64,000 bases of DNA from positions 1-64,000 of the forward strand of contig RBZT01000198.1 of the NCBI GenBank assembly GCA_003693705.1, read 5' to 3'. Below are positions 1 to 12,200 of this stretch, piece after piece (the stretch's first letter is position 1; each line of letters opens with the position of its first letter). The notes beneath the pieces are model-generated. The model saw nothing but the letters and a program-made list of their open reading frames with translations, made no database searches and was not told the origin of the DNA. Made by a program: the position numbers and the translations under genes. Origin of the DNA: Polymyxa betae (lineage: Eukaryota; Endomyxa; Phytomyxea; Plasmodiophorida; Plasmodiophoridae).

Positions 1-70
1 CACGAATTACAGCTCGTTATCAACTCTGATTTATTCCAGCTCGAATCCCAGGACCCAAATCCAGCTCGGT

Positions 71-89
71 CCGTACGGATGCCGTACGG
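71..89. repeat. Two CCGTACGG palindromes
   Basis: The 8-bp palindrome CCGTACGG occurs at 71-78 and again at 82-89, flanked by GGT and TCC. I see no gene in positions 1-511 that I can support. This short repeat and an AT-rich stretch near 240-290 are the only structure noticed there. Confidence 0.5.
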
Positions 90-511
90 TCCTCTCGGGG
101 GTCGAGCCTATTAATATTAAGGTACGTCGTCATACTTCCATCAGGTTCGCATCTTTGTTATGCATCAGACTTATGCGTCCGTCATCAGGAGCCATTGCGT
201 GCGCAGTTCGTCAAACTGCGTACGCTGTTTTTTGGGAATTCAGGATTTTATATTATTATTTTAATAAATCTGATACAGCTGCCTGTCAATGCATCGGTGA
301 CAGTTGCTCCATCCGGCAAGGATGTCAAGCCTGCCAACAATGACTACATCATTTCGTGTACTGAACTACAATCTCCGTATCGGCGGTCAACATCTCCTGG
401 CATTTCGAACCCAAAAACAGATCAGTCTTTCGGGACATGGTTTCGGGGCCCCTGAAGTCGTCAAGGAATGAACTTAATCTAAAACTGCGGGCTTTTACAA
501 AATTTTCAATA

Positions 512-886
512 TTACCATTCAATGAGCGGAAAAAAATTAACAATATACTGCAGTTTAATCTGAAGTCCGAATATTGTGCTGTGAGTGTGTGTCCGGATCT
601 GATATACGGATATAAATCTCACCGTCAGTGATGCTGCTGCCGTCTCTCCATTTGGCATGAGCGTGAAGCTATCAGCTGTCAGTTTTTGTGCTTTTGCAAG
701 GTCGTCTTTGCGGTTGCTCATGTGAAATTTGCATTCCGCAAGCATTTCTCCTTCCTCAGACGATCCGCAACACTCATCTTCCGAATCATCGAAATCCGAG
801 TCCAGGCGTCGTTTTCCTAAAACACTCACAGTAGAATCAACATCCGTGCTGCAAACCAAACATGACGATGTCGAAGGCGAATCCAT
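512..886 (-). CDS. Hypothetical acidic Ser/Cys-rich protein (partial model)
   Basis: An open frame starts with ATG at 886 and runs about 88 codons to a plausible splice donor (ACG|GTGAGA, intron starting at 622). A possible continuation follows an AG near 560. The peptide is rich in Ser, Asp and Glu (SEDECCGSSEEGE) and has a VLGKRR basic patch, so a small nuclear protein is conceivable. I recognise no domain. The frame also stays open through the proposed intron to about 512, so the 3' structure is uncertain. It lies upstream of the Rep gene on the same strand and could equally be chance coding. Confidence 0.3.
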   Translation of the reverse strand: MDSPSTSSCLVCSTDVDSTVSVLGKRRLDSDFDDSEDECCGSSEEGEMLAECKFHMSNRKDDLAKAQKLTADSFTLMPNGETAAASLTVRFISVYQIRTHTHSTIFGLQIKLQYIVNFFPLIEW

Positions 887-1108
887 GTTAACAACAACGA
901 TCAAATTGAATAATGAACCAAAAACGGATCCGGTTACCACGACGTCAACATACTTACCTTGACGAAATACTCAAACATACCGCCATGCACAACAGCGACA
1001 CTTAACAACGTCATAGTGCATGGCACATCATATCTGCAGGGCACATCATGACGAAAACAGTCAACTTGGGAACATAACGAACACCAAAAATAGCATCCAC
1101 GAGGTGTA

Positions 1109-1234
1109 GTTAGGTAACCCTATTATCGACCAATATAGTTACCTAACACATCACCCCTGACTATACAGTTACCTAACTACTTATAAACAATATAGAGTTA
1201 CGTAACTACTTTCGACAATGTAGAGTTAGGTAAC
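1109..1234. repeat. Iteron-like array: five GTTASSTAAC palindromes
   Basis: Five 10-bp copies lie at 1109-1118 (GTTAGGTAAC), 1138-1147 (GTTACCTAAC), 1168-1177 (GTTACCTAAC), 1197-1206 (GTTACGTAAC) and 1225-1234 (GTTAGGTAAC), with start-to-start spacing of 29, 30, 29 and 28 bp. The last three copies share a longer context, AGTTAnnTAACTAC. Copies 1 and 2 are exact reverse complements and could form a 10-bp stem with a 19-nt loop (1119-1137). The array begins 11 bp beyond the Rep stop codon. Rep proteins of CRESS-DNA viruses bind direct repeats called iterons near their origin, so this is a candidate Rep-binding or origin region. I found no canonical TAGTATTAC-type nonanucleotide in it. Confidence 0.7.
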
Positions 1235-1245
1235 TACAACTTTAT

Positions 1246-2610
1246 TTATTCCACATTAGACGGGGAATTCACACCCGAATCAACCGCAAGGGCCGCAAGA
1301 TCGCGAGCAGCAACGACGTCTTCGTCTATCGAAACTTGGGTAGAGGCCACATCCTCGATCGGACAAACACGAACAGGTACGTAACAACCGTCGTCGCCAA
1401 CAGTCAAACCCCAACCATCAACAACGGCCTTAATTTTAGCAGCCGCGCGCGACCGTACATCGTCGATACGACCGCATCGAACACAAGCACAAAACTGGGC
1501 GGTTCCAGCACACCGCTCTCGCAGATCGACTTCGGTAAATCGTCGATGGATCGGCAGACGTTGCCGGTCATCCGTATAGCATTCGTCGATAGAATAATTC
1601 GACGTCACAATCGTGTGACTCGGCCTGATCTTCCAATATTCCTGTTTAGGCTGTCCCATGAACGGATACACGTCCGCCCATTTCTTAATCCAGGATGACT
1701 TGATATCGCCGGGTTCGATCTCTTCCACGAACGTCACCGGCTCGTCATTGTAGCCACTCCACCATTTGTTAGAGTCCTTAAGAAAAACGTCGGTCGGGCG
1801 GAACGATTTCCAAACGAAATAACTTTTTCCAATATCGCCTGGACCCACAATCCAGACGTTACGATCGCGGGGATTACCGGGCAGGACCGGCAGCTGACGG
1901 CGGCCCATGAATTGCGTCCGATCAATCAGCAGCGCGTTCGCATGACGCATCCGCATCGAGGCGTCAATGGAATCCCAGTCACCGCGACGACAGGAGGCGA
2001 ACGCATCCTGAGCCAGAACCTTGAAGGGTGTCTTGTGGGCAGGGCGGGGGGGACGAACCCCCCGCTCCTCCCCGTCCCACGACGGATTAGCTCCCTCTTG
2101 GGACTGCTGTTCAGAGCCTTTGGTACAGTAGCAAAAGCAATTCCAACGAGAATGCTGATAGGTCGTCTTCTTGCCACACGGTAACACATTAGTGACGACG
2201 TCAAAGTGCGCATCGCCAATACCAAGCGCAGCCTTGACAGTACGACCACGCTTGCCGCCCGTCAGCTCCAGATAACATTGCAAATGCAGACCTTGCGTCT
2301 GCGTCACCTCACGCCCAAACACGACAAACGAAACCTATTACATTACTAAATTACTGCCTTCCTCAATGTTAACAACTTAAGACGTTACCCAATCGTTGTC
2401 GAACAGACTTAAAAACTTTGTAACACGTTCGACGTGGGAGCCCTCATCGTAATGTATAGTCACCAGCCAATACTTCGACTGTTTGTTGAGAACCGGAATA
2501 CCCTCCGGATTCAGAGCACCCGAGCCACGAGGGCGACCTGCACCGGGACGCCGACCACCTGCACCACGACGACCATCCTCTTCAGCATCCACATCAACAA
2601 ACGCCGACAT
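1246..2610 (-). CDS. rep: CRESS-DNA-virus-type replication initiator (Rep), spliced, endogenous
   Basis: Rep nicks the origin and starts rolling-circle replication. The gene has two exons (2610-2389 and 2334-1246) separated by a 54-bp GT-AG intron, for about 436 aa. Motifs appear in the expected order: motif I WLVTIHY (~48-54), motif II HLQ (91-93), motif III YCTK with the catalytic Tyr (~143) and Lys (~146), Walker A GPGDIGKS (~238-245), a Walker B-like VTFVEE (~274-279), motif C VTSN (~317-320) and a basic RRF (~338). The N-terminal ~43 residues are an added Gly/Arg-rich tail with an AT-hook-like GRPRGS. The frame has no internal stops or frameshifts apart from the intron, which falls between motifs I and II. 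The Walker B position carries Glu-Glu rather than the usual Asp-Asp/Glu. No capsid gene is recognisable nearby. It is either a recent endogenous copy, a maintained host gene, or part of a Rep-encoding mobile element. Confidence 0.9.
2335..2388 (-). other. 54-bp intron in the rep gene
   Basis: The intron starts GTAACG at 2388 and ends AATAG at 2335. It contains in-frame stops, and its removal joins motif I to the VVFGREV...HLQ motif II block in one frame, which is the normal Rep order. Its length matches the short introns of the host genes in this window. Confidence 0.8.
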
Positions 2611-3238
2611 ATTATAAAAATAACATATTTTGATTACCTGTTCGCATTTTGATTATCTGTGAGGGGACCCCCATTCAGGAAATCAAAAGTGCGTGACAGG
2701 CACGAAGGGCCGCGCAGAGGCCACGCACCCGATTTCCACCAATCAATAGTATATCTGTTTGGTATAATTTTGGAGTCGTATTCGTTCGGGTTTTTTGTCC
2801 AGTGCTTGTTTGTCATACCCGAATGGGGGCCAATGCTCCGTTTCGCATCCGAAGCGATCCCATCTCGAAGCCTTGTGCTATGATACAGCACCGCCCGTTG
2901 AATCCAACAATTTAGTTGAATCGAATGGAATCCAATCCAATCCAGATCTATCAACAATAATCGCTTCAGATTCAAACTGTGGTTAATCGTTGATTCTTTG
3001 TTCATTGAATGGATATATTGCCGATCTGTGCGAGTTAAGGTTTCAAATGAAGTTTATGTCTCAATAATCTCAGGGGGCCCGAGGCCACTTCCCGAAAGAC
3101 TTATCTGATGTTGCGCTCTAATTGCGAGAAGTTGTTGACCGGGCCGATTACTATAGCAACAAGGCAATTTAAAACGTCAAGCATTTAAGTTGTTCACTTT
3201 TGACAACGATGAACTTTATTATATTGTAGGCCGGTTTA
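2611..3238. other. Intergenic, no gene seen
   Basis: Open frames here are short and have no recognisable domain. A small direct repeat, CATTTTGATTA or close to it (around 2625-2655), lies just upstream of the rep start. Nothing else is supported. Confidence 0.4.
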
Positions 3239-6200
3239 TCATCCGTCAACTTCTAACAGCAATACTACACCGTTGAGAATCCATTTCGCAGGTGGCGCCT
3301 TTGTCCTTAAACCTGCTGCGAACACATATGTTGGTCCGCGTCGTTGTGTCTTGTACACCGGGCAGTTATATACACCCGTTTTTTCTTGCTTATCGGCAAG
3401 AATGGCACGACAGTTCATGACAGGTAATTCCATGAACATCTCTCTAGGCAGCGAATCTTCCAGGATACCCTGTTTTGTGTTCCAACGAGCGCCGACGATC
3501 TTCAGCCCTGATATGTAGGCGCCGTCACGAGCTGGACCATCGATTTGTTCAGCTTCATATCGAGTAACCTCCGTCTGAATCACGAGCTTGTCCAGTTCGA
3601 GATTGTTCCTTTGCGCTGTTGTCTGCATAATCGCCGTCAGGAACGATTGCGGATTAAAGAAGTATGGCAGCTGGACGACGAATGGCAGATTGGTAGGACT
3701 ATCGACCCATCTCTGTAGTTGAGCAATACGCAGAAGTAGATCCTCGGTCCAGGTTGCCAGATCTCGAAGGGATGGATATGCCACAGCGGCCTATAAAAAC
3801 ATTTAAAAAGCTAGATAACATTCAAGGTATAAGAATTACCCAAATTGTAGGAACCCGATTCAAGAAGAGAGACTGCTCAAGAGCTTCCATTCGGGCATTC
3901 CTGGTGAGAGCACCAGATAGACCCATGTCGAGCTCAGTAATTGATCGATTAATCTCATCAGTGAGGATATTCATACGAACACATTCTTGCATGAACACGT
4001 TCTGATATGGACCACGTTCCTCTTCGGTTAGAGCGGCGGAAATCTCCTCCATGTCGAAACGGATATCTCGGAACCTGTCTTGGAGCTGCTCCAGAACCTG
4101 CTCGATACGGGACTGGCTGCCTCGACCGCCATCTCCACCGCTTGCGCCTTTTGGTTGTAATTCCATTAAATTCGCAAATAAGTCACTAAAATTAGTGAGC
4201 ATGGTCGTCATAGCAGACTGCCGACGAACTTACTTTGATTCTTGAGTACGAACTCCAATTTCGGCATTCGGATGTAGACCGAACAGAACGGGACTTTCGA
4301 ATTGAAGTTCGCGATCAATATACGTGAAGTATTCGTCATATGGTAGTACAGGAGGTGCCCTGAAATGTTCCTCTCCTGTAGGTTCAACATATGGCAGCAG
4401 CTCCATCTCATCAAATAGCTCATCACGCATATAAAATTTAAGATACGTTGAGCAGAGCAAACGATCCCAATCGTCAGTGATGTGACCACCATACATGATC
4501 TCACCAAAGATATAACGAAGATCGTCCCATGGCACCTATCATAGACAACGTTTAGAATCTGGCAACGAGACGCGGACCTCCGTCTGAACCTTTTCGCCAG
4601 CTGATTCCAGATAGTTGGAGAGAACCGTTGCCGAATCCATCAAGTCGCCGGTGCTAAACGGGTATATGACGTTCCAACCTTTCGGGCCGAATTTTTTCCG
4701 CTCCAGAACGACTGAGTGGAAATGGCACAACCCGAAGATGATGCTCTTAATCTTCGGATCTTTGAATTCGAACTCATCCTTATCAAAGTTTGCAAACGCC
4801 CTACATCGCTACAGTTGAATATCTTTTCAAAAACAGATGTGATGAGGAGATATCGAACCGTTTTAGGTTGGATTTAAGACCTTGTGGTGGTTCATTGGTC
4901 AGTTTGATGGATCTTTCCAGGAGACCGATCGGGATCTTATCGTTAGGTTCGGCAGATAGGAACACGCGGAAGTCCTCGTGTGATTTCTGGATGGCGAAAT
5001 CATCGAGTTTCTTCTCGAGCTCCAACGTCCATTTCGGCATCAGATGGATATTCTCTAATATTACCCAATATCCTTCCTTATGTGCAGCTTCTAATCGAGC
5101 CATGGCGATAATATCCTGGCCTTGACCCATAGCAATCCTATGAACCTTATTGGCGAATCCCAACTTCTTGGCCAACGTCATGACAGTCGCTACAGGATCG
5201 GCACCGGCCGACAATATAAAGAATCTGCAAAAGTATTAGTGCAAGGAGCATATATCATGTAGTAAACTGACATTGGTGTGGTTGGGTTGCTATCGTTGAA
5301 TGAAGTCTCCAGAACATCAAAGAAAGAATTCTGGGCGTCCAGCTCGGTGTACGCCTTACCATTGGGCAGGGCGGTCGACACGAAATTGTTGATGGCAATG
5401 GTCATACGATCAGGACGCATGCACTTAACCACGAGCAGCTTCATGAATGGAGCCGATTCGTCCAGTTTACGCCAATCCAATGGGAGCGGTGTTGATTCCG
5501 GACGTGCCTTCAGGTACCAGTCTTTAAATCGGTTCGGTGAGGCGATCATGTCTTTAGCCAGGGCCTGGAACCCTTCCAGATCGATCAATGCTTGAATGGA
5601 CGCCCATGAACTTGATGATAAAAACGGGAGCGGGTTTTCAACTCCAATCTGTTCATGGCTATTAGCATTGAAGGCGAAACCCTAAGCCCCAAAAATCTTT
5701 GAAACCCGAACTTGAAAAATGTGGCAGATGTTATGAGGGTCCGTGATAAAGTAAAAGAAATGTGCGGGATAAAATGGAAACATGCGTGAGTGACAAAAAA
5801 CTGGAACCTTCTTGATGTCGCTAATTAAGAACTGGAAATGATCGCGATCGAAAGCGACGCTTAAGACGCCCCTCTCAGCCAAACGGAAGACGAGTTGCGA
5901 CGAGAAAATTAATTTGTGCTTCTCGAAGAGACCGCGGCAAACCCAGGTGAAGATAATGATGCGGATCTTCTCGGTGAGGTTCTTGACCCGATCCTTGGTA
6001 TTATCAGCTTTGGTCGATCGATCGATAGCCTTGTAGAAGAACCCAACGAATGCATCTAAAGAAAACCGATACATATGGTCGATTAATTGCAAGGAATTGA
6101 TGAGGAAGTAGATCCAGGACGCCTCAGCCGCCACCATTCGAAATTCGTTTCTCGTCTTATTGATGGCGATTTCCTGCTCCTTGGCGGCATCGACCTTCTT

Positions 6201-9200
6201 GGTGATCTCGACGGCCGCGATCTTGGTTGATTCCAAACCTTCGATCAAGGAAACATCTGACAGGATATCATCGGGTGCATTGCTCAGCTTGTACAGCAGC
6301 TCGTTCTCGAGGTCATTCAAATTCACCATATACTGATTGATAGAACGAACTAGACCAGTTCTTCTCTCTTCCAGCTCTGGTTTCTCCTTATTAACCACTA
6401 CACACATATCGTCAGCATGGCCCGTCTATGAGCGTACTGGTCCCGGCGTATTACCCAGAGCTAGGAGTTGGTCTTCCAGACCGGATTCTGTCACGATAAA
6501 GTTGATCAATGTGCATTGAGCGGCGACTTCCGGTTTATAATGCGGGTTCGACAATTTCGTCTGCAGGTACAGCTGGAAATTGTCGTCGTACGGAACCTGG
6601 AAGAGCCAGGTCGTCAACAGATTTTCCACATGTGCACGAGAGCGGATCTTTGGTTACCTCTTCGCCACCAAGCCGGATGAAGAGACTTCGCCCACGTTTA
6701 AAGAACGACCTTGATATGACGGGATCCAGAAGTCCATCGATCTCTTCAGATAGATTCTCAATAAGGACTGTGTATCCGTTCTGAACGGCGTTCACAACCG
6801 TGTTCAGCCATTTCGGTCCAGTTAAGGACACCACCTGCGAGCGGCAATGAACAAAACCCTAAAACCCTAGCCTAGTATAATCTCTTACTTTTAGGTCTTT
6901 CTCGCGTCCGCGAATCCATTTGACTCCCTGCAACTGCGGATCAATGAGAAGCGGCCATCGCTGACATTGTGTGATGATGGCGCCATTCTCCAACGAGATT
7001 GTATCGGCTGGCAGACCTTCGTTCTTCCATCCGGCGATTGTCGCCTCATCGGTTAGGACAGAGAACGGCGTGATGCCGGGCGTAATCGGAATCGCCTTCT
7101 CCCTGCAAAACACCATCAGCTGACTGTCAAATATCATTACAGCACGGCACGAACTTTAGATCGGGAATCCATTTCGATTGCCACAGAGAGAGGCGGAAAT
7201 CCTGATCGAAGGCGCCAATATACGAGACGAAGGCGGCGCCCAGCAGGACATCACCAACGATAGTACGCGCCTTCTCCTGGAATTCGATAATGCCTTTCCC
7301 CCATCTTTCATTCTCATCAGCCAGACCGCCAACCAACCGATTAGCCAGTGATAGACGCTGCTGACATACACGGGCGTCCTCTTCAACCTGATTCTTCTCA
7401 TTGATGGCTTCCTGCAATTTTGATGTGACCTTGTCCAGCTCGGTCTTCATATCAGCGACCTTCTTCTGAACAACTCCCAACTTCGCCATGGCGTCTTCAT
7501 ACTCAGCTTCGGCCTTGGCCTTGGCAGCCATCTTGGGCGCCACGTTCTTGTAGATGGAATTATACTGGACCGAACTAACGATCCATTTACAGAGGTTTGC
7601 TGCCGCCGAAGAGACCGCCATCATGGGTTCATATTGAAAATGTTCTAGCTTCATGATCGGTAACAGTTCGGTAATGGTTTGATCGGTTAATTCTCGTGCA
7701 TCAACTGCCTTTAACTGCCTTAAGAACTGATCAACACTTGCCATCATCTTCTTGGCCATGTTCCAATCAAACTTGCCAGCCTTCTTTCCAGTCATTAGGA
7801 TGTACGTCGCCTTAGTCACATCAATGACGGCAGCAGTCGGCGATTTGAACGATTTCAACATTGTCAGTGAGTCCTTGTTGAGACAGTTGACGGCCTCACT
7901 GGCCTGCTCCAGGATCGGCAACGCCTGGGCTAGTGCGACCTCACATTCACCTCGGATGGCGTTGGCGGTATCAGCGACGACCTTGCCCTTCTCGGCCTCG
8001 ATATTGGCCAGCGCTTGCTGCTCTTCGACCTTGCCACGTTCAACGCCCATGACGGCAATAAGGTCGGTGGCGCGGGCACTCTTCTGTGCCACAATCTTCA
8101 TGGTGCGCTGCAGATCCTCTTTTAGCAGCGATACGTCCTGCTGGGTCTTTTGCAATGTCGCGATACCCTTCTCCAAACGCGCCGTCTGCATTCCAAGCCT
8201 GACAGATCATTGAGCCCGATGTATCACGTTTATATAGCGGAAAAACAAAGGTTAACTAGGAAATGAGAAACCAAAACAACGATGACTGCGTACAGGTCTT
8301 TTTTCTGTTTGAGAAGTGCTTTATAGAAGGAGATCAGCTCGAGGAAGCTCTTTGGTGTTGTATAGTTATATCGCTTTTGTATAGCAAGGTACTGCTTGGA
8401 GGCTTCATTTACAGACAGATGCACCTCTGCCATATGATGGGCGATGTTCTCCCGCTGCCCATCATCTGCAAACTCGACATCGGCCAGGAATCGATAGGCG
8501 ACCGAGACCAGCGCGTCCTGAGGCCACGGATGGAACCAATCGATACTCGTACAGTTAAATAGGCCCGGGAATTGACGACATCGGACCCGGAACTTCTCAC
8601 CGACCGGTGAGAAGCACAGTACGACGTGCAGATTACGTTTGACCTTTGCCAGGAAGAATTGTTGCATGGCCTCTTTACTCTCAGTTTGTATACCGGCTGC
8701 TCTGGCCTCATTACGTAATGCTGCATAGATGGCATCCTTCTCATCAACTTCGAATAGATCCGGGATGTATCCAGACGACAACAAATCGTTAATATAGACG
8801 AGCCAATGCTCATTGGCGATCTGTGAGTCGGCAAACAAGAATGTGATCTTGACGTTCTTGACTCCGGATTTCTTGTAGAGCTCTTGGAGATCGGCTTTGA
8901 GTTCAGGGACGCCGTACGTCTTGGTCACCGAAATCTGGAACGTCTCATAGCCGCAAATGAACGACGCCAATCGTGCCAGACTCTGTTTACCGCTACCTCC
9001 AACTCCGACCAGTAGGGCATTTCCATTCGGATTCTCAATAATACGTGCAATACGACACACATGATCCATTGCCATACCGAAGAGGACTAAATCCATCACT
9101 GGATTATTGTCATTATACTCTTGAAGGAATGTTGTCAATGTCGTGTTCAATGCCGAATAGTCGGCCATTTGCTGATAGCGACGGTCTGTGCCGGCATCAC

Positions 9201-12200
9201 CTCCGAATGTGGTGAAGATAACGGGACGAACACCGAGCGCCTCCTGGTCCAGCTCTGTGAACGACTCCTTGACCTTATCCTTCAGAATTGATTCAAATCG
9301 CTCTAAATCATTGCTGGATGTTAAGCGATCAGAGAAAACGCGGAGAGCCTCATTGATCCATAGACGGACAAAGATGAGGGGTGTGCTTATGGAGGCAGGA
9401 CTAGCTCGACACACGCCCTGGAATACGTTGCTTAAATCACGCAGATTGAACAAATAATGGAAATTGCCGGCTGTCGGCATGAACCGCTCAGAGACGGATG
9501 CAAACAGGTTTATCGAGGCCTGGACCATAGCTGGGGCCAGCGCCTGTACAGCAGCAGGAAATGGACGTAAATGTCCAGCCAGTATGGAGAGAAAGATCCT
9601 CTTAACATTCTCTTCTGTTGGAAAGCTACATGCGAATGTTGTGAAATGTCGCATTAGACGTGCATTAACGAAGAAACTTCCGGCCGTTGGGTTCATACAG
9701 GCAACATATTGGACATCTTTGACCTCTTTCTTCTCGAGTTTAGCACGGTCATACCAGGCTCCATAATCCATATGTTGACGTAAGAAGGCTTCAGGTGATT
9801 GAGTCCCGTACACATCCACATAGGGCATGTTAAGATCATCAACGAAGTAGATGAGCTTGCGATTGCCAGGTGGACCGAACGTCCTTCCACTACGTTTATC
9901 GATAGGTTGTTCCATGATTGTCTGTAAGGCAGCTGCATCAGTTCTTGAATTAAGATTGATAGTTGCAGATAACATCTCATCCGATACAGAATTCAGATAT
10001 TGCTTCACAATACAGGTCTTCCCGGTACCAGCTGTGCCAACAAAAAGAACCGGCTTACGTTGACGCACCAGGGCATCCATCAAGAATGTCAGACGGATCG
10101 TGTCCGGGGTCGGTACGACCAGGTCTGTGACATCTGTGGTCGTGGCTAGTTCATCAGGTCGATATTCTGGTACGATAGATTGCCAGAGCTGTAGGCGACA
10201 TTCCTCGATGGATGCGAAATAATCGAATACTTCATATCTTGGCTGGTTAGCTTCTGGCAATGGATATTTAACCGTCTGAAAGGCGTTCTTGAACCAACTG
10301 CTAAACTCATTACGATAATTCCGCTGCTTATCAGCAACCAGAGCGCCACCGAATGCCCAAACACATGCGAATACGAAATAAATCTCGAAAAGTTCTTTAT
10401 CTTGCCCTGGAGCTGGTGCCTGACCGGATGTCTGCGTCTTCTTATGAGCGGAAAGTTTTGGCAAAAGACCTTCAAGCAAATAACAGAGTGATTGAACACG
10501 CATGATATCTGATTGTGGCACGATGGTCTTGAAATTACGTCGAATATATTCGAGAGTCTCAGGTGTAACGTATTTGTTGAACAATGACAGTAACGTGGAC
10601 TGTTCTTTCTCATCGTCACGTGATCCAATCCAGGAATCCACAAATGGTTTCCATCCGATGTCCTTCTCATTGATATAGATGATACCAGCGCGACTAACAG
10701 TAGCAGGTGTAGCATTCGCTAAGTTTGAAATTTCAAATAGAAGACGCATTGGTGGTGTCAATGGGATACGTTCGTTAGATACAAGTGTCAGGACCTGAGC
10801 CAGGATAACGGTCAGTAAATGAGACCGCAAGAGAATTCGAAACCGCGACCTTGTTATCGTCCATGACCGTGTTCAGCGACTCGATCCATGCTGGGTCGAT
10901 ATCTCCGTCCAGTACGACCACTTTCCATTTCTGTTGGTCATTATACGGAGGATTGTTCCTTGACATATTCCTATTCCAGAGACAAGTCAGTTGGTGCGGA
11001 GTGCGAGACGGACTGCGTGACAGTACAAAACCGTTACCTCATCATGCTACTGAGAATGCCATCATTCCAATCAGTCTTTGTAAGCCATCCATACAATTCA
11101 TCATTTCGTATAGCTTTCGGATTAAATACTTCATAAACACATTTCTGTCCAAGACGATTGTAGGCACGGAATAGAACCTTCCAGGTCTCTGATTTTCCGC
11201 ACCCTGTTGGACCGATTACAAATACTGAATGCCGAATATCTAGCAACTCCGCCAGTTGCACTGTCTACAACCAATGTCAATGCGTGGTCCACTCGTCCGC
11301 AGGGACCAGTACGGCACCACATACCTTCAGAATGAACATTTCTTCGGCCTGTAACTGTGATTCTTTAGTACAGAACTGGACAGCTGCTGTTAGAGCTTCA
11401 TCACTTTTTCTATCAATAGAAAGACCCGGGAATAGATCCATGACTAATCGTATAAAAATAGGAGTATCTTCAACTACAACTTTGGGTAAATTGAAATCAC
11501 GTAGAGCTCTCATTAGGATCTTATCCTCGCTGGTTGATGGTTCAGCACGTTTTAAAGATCCAGCTACACGTAAGACTGCCTTTGTAGCACGAAGGCCCCA
11601 GTCATAATGTGCTTGTTTTGATAATAGCTCTGACGATAGACGATATAGAGTGACGAACTTTAAGGCCAAAGGGCGAGCATTCAAGAATCCTTCAGACATG
11701 AGCATATTCTCACAGATCATTTGCATATCCGGTACGACCATAGCGCAAGATCGGAATAAAGCCTTCAGGTTCTCAGGTAGTTCAGTACGACCAGCATAAC
11801 CCGGATTCATGGTGATGAACGCGCCCACAGTCGGTACCAGTCGAATGTTCTCACCCATGAAATCGAACCTGCATGAAATGGATGGGTCGGTACGTCCCTT
11901 GGATGAATACGGCCGGTCTTGCCGCTTACCTCTCCTTCTTCTCTCGGATTGCATTCAAGATCGTACTGAACTGGGTTGATACCACCGACAAAACCTCAAT
12001 GGGGATTCGATTGAACTCGTCAAAACATCCCCAGGCACCTGTCTGTGATAGACCCTTGAAGATCGCCCCTGATGACACATCACTGAGACTCAGGAAAGGC
12101 GGGGACCAGTACGACGACCGCACATACCGAGACTCTCAACATTCATTTGTTCCGAGCAGTTAAAGACGTATACAGCTAAACCCATTCCTCTACCAAGATC

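Noticed and set aside
110-122. TAATATT sequence resembling the geminivirus/circovirus nonanucleotide TAATATTAC
   Set aside because: The sequence reads TAATATTAAG, lacks the terminal C, has no clear hairpin, and is 1 kb from rep.
1336-1698. 120-codon plus-strand frame opposite rep
   Set aside because: It is a shadow of the rep gene, whose motifs are on the other strand.
2634-3005. 123-codon minus-strand frame upstream of rep
   Set aside because: No recognisable domain, low-complexity composition, no capsid-like pattern; taken as chance.
7752-8213. 153-codon plus-strand frame
   Set aside because: Antisense to the dynein stalk exon, a shadow frame.
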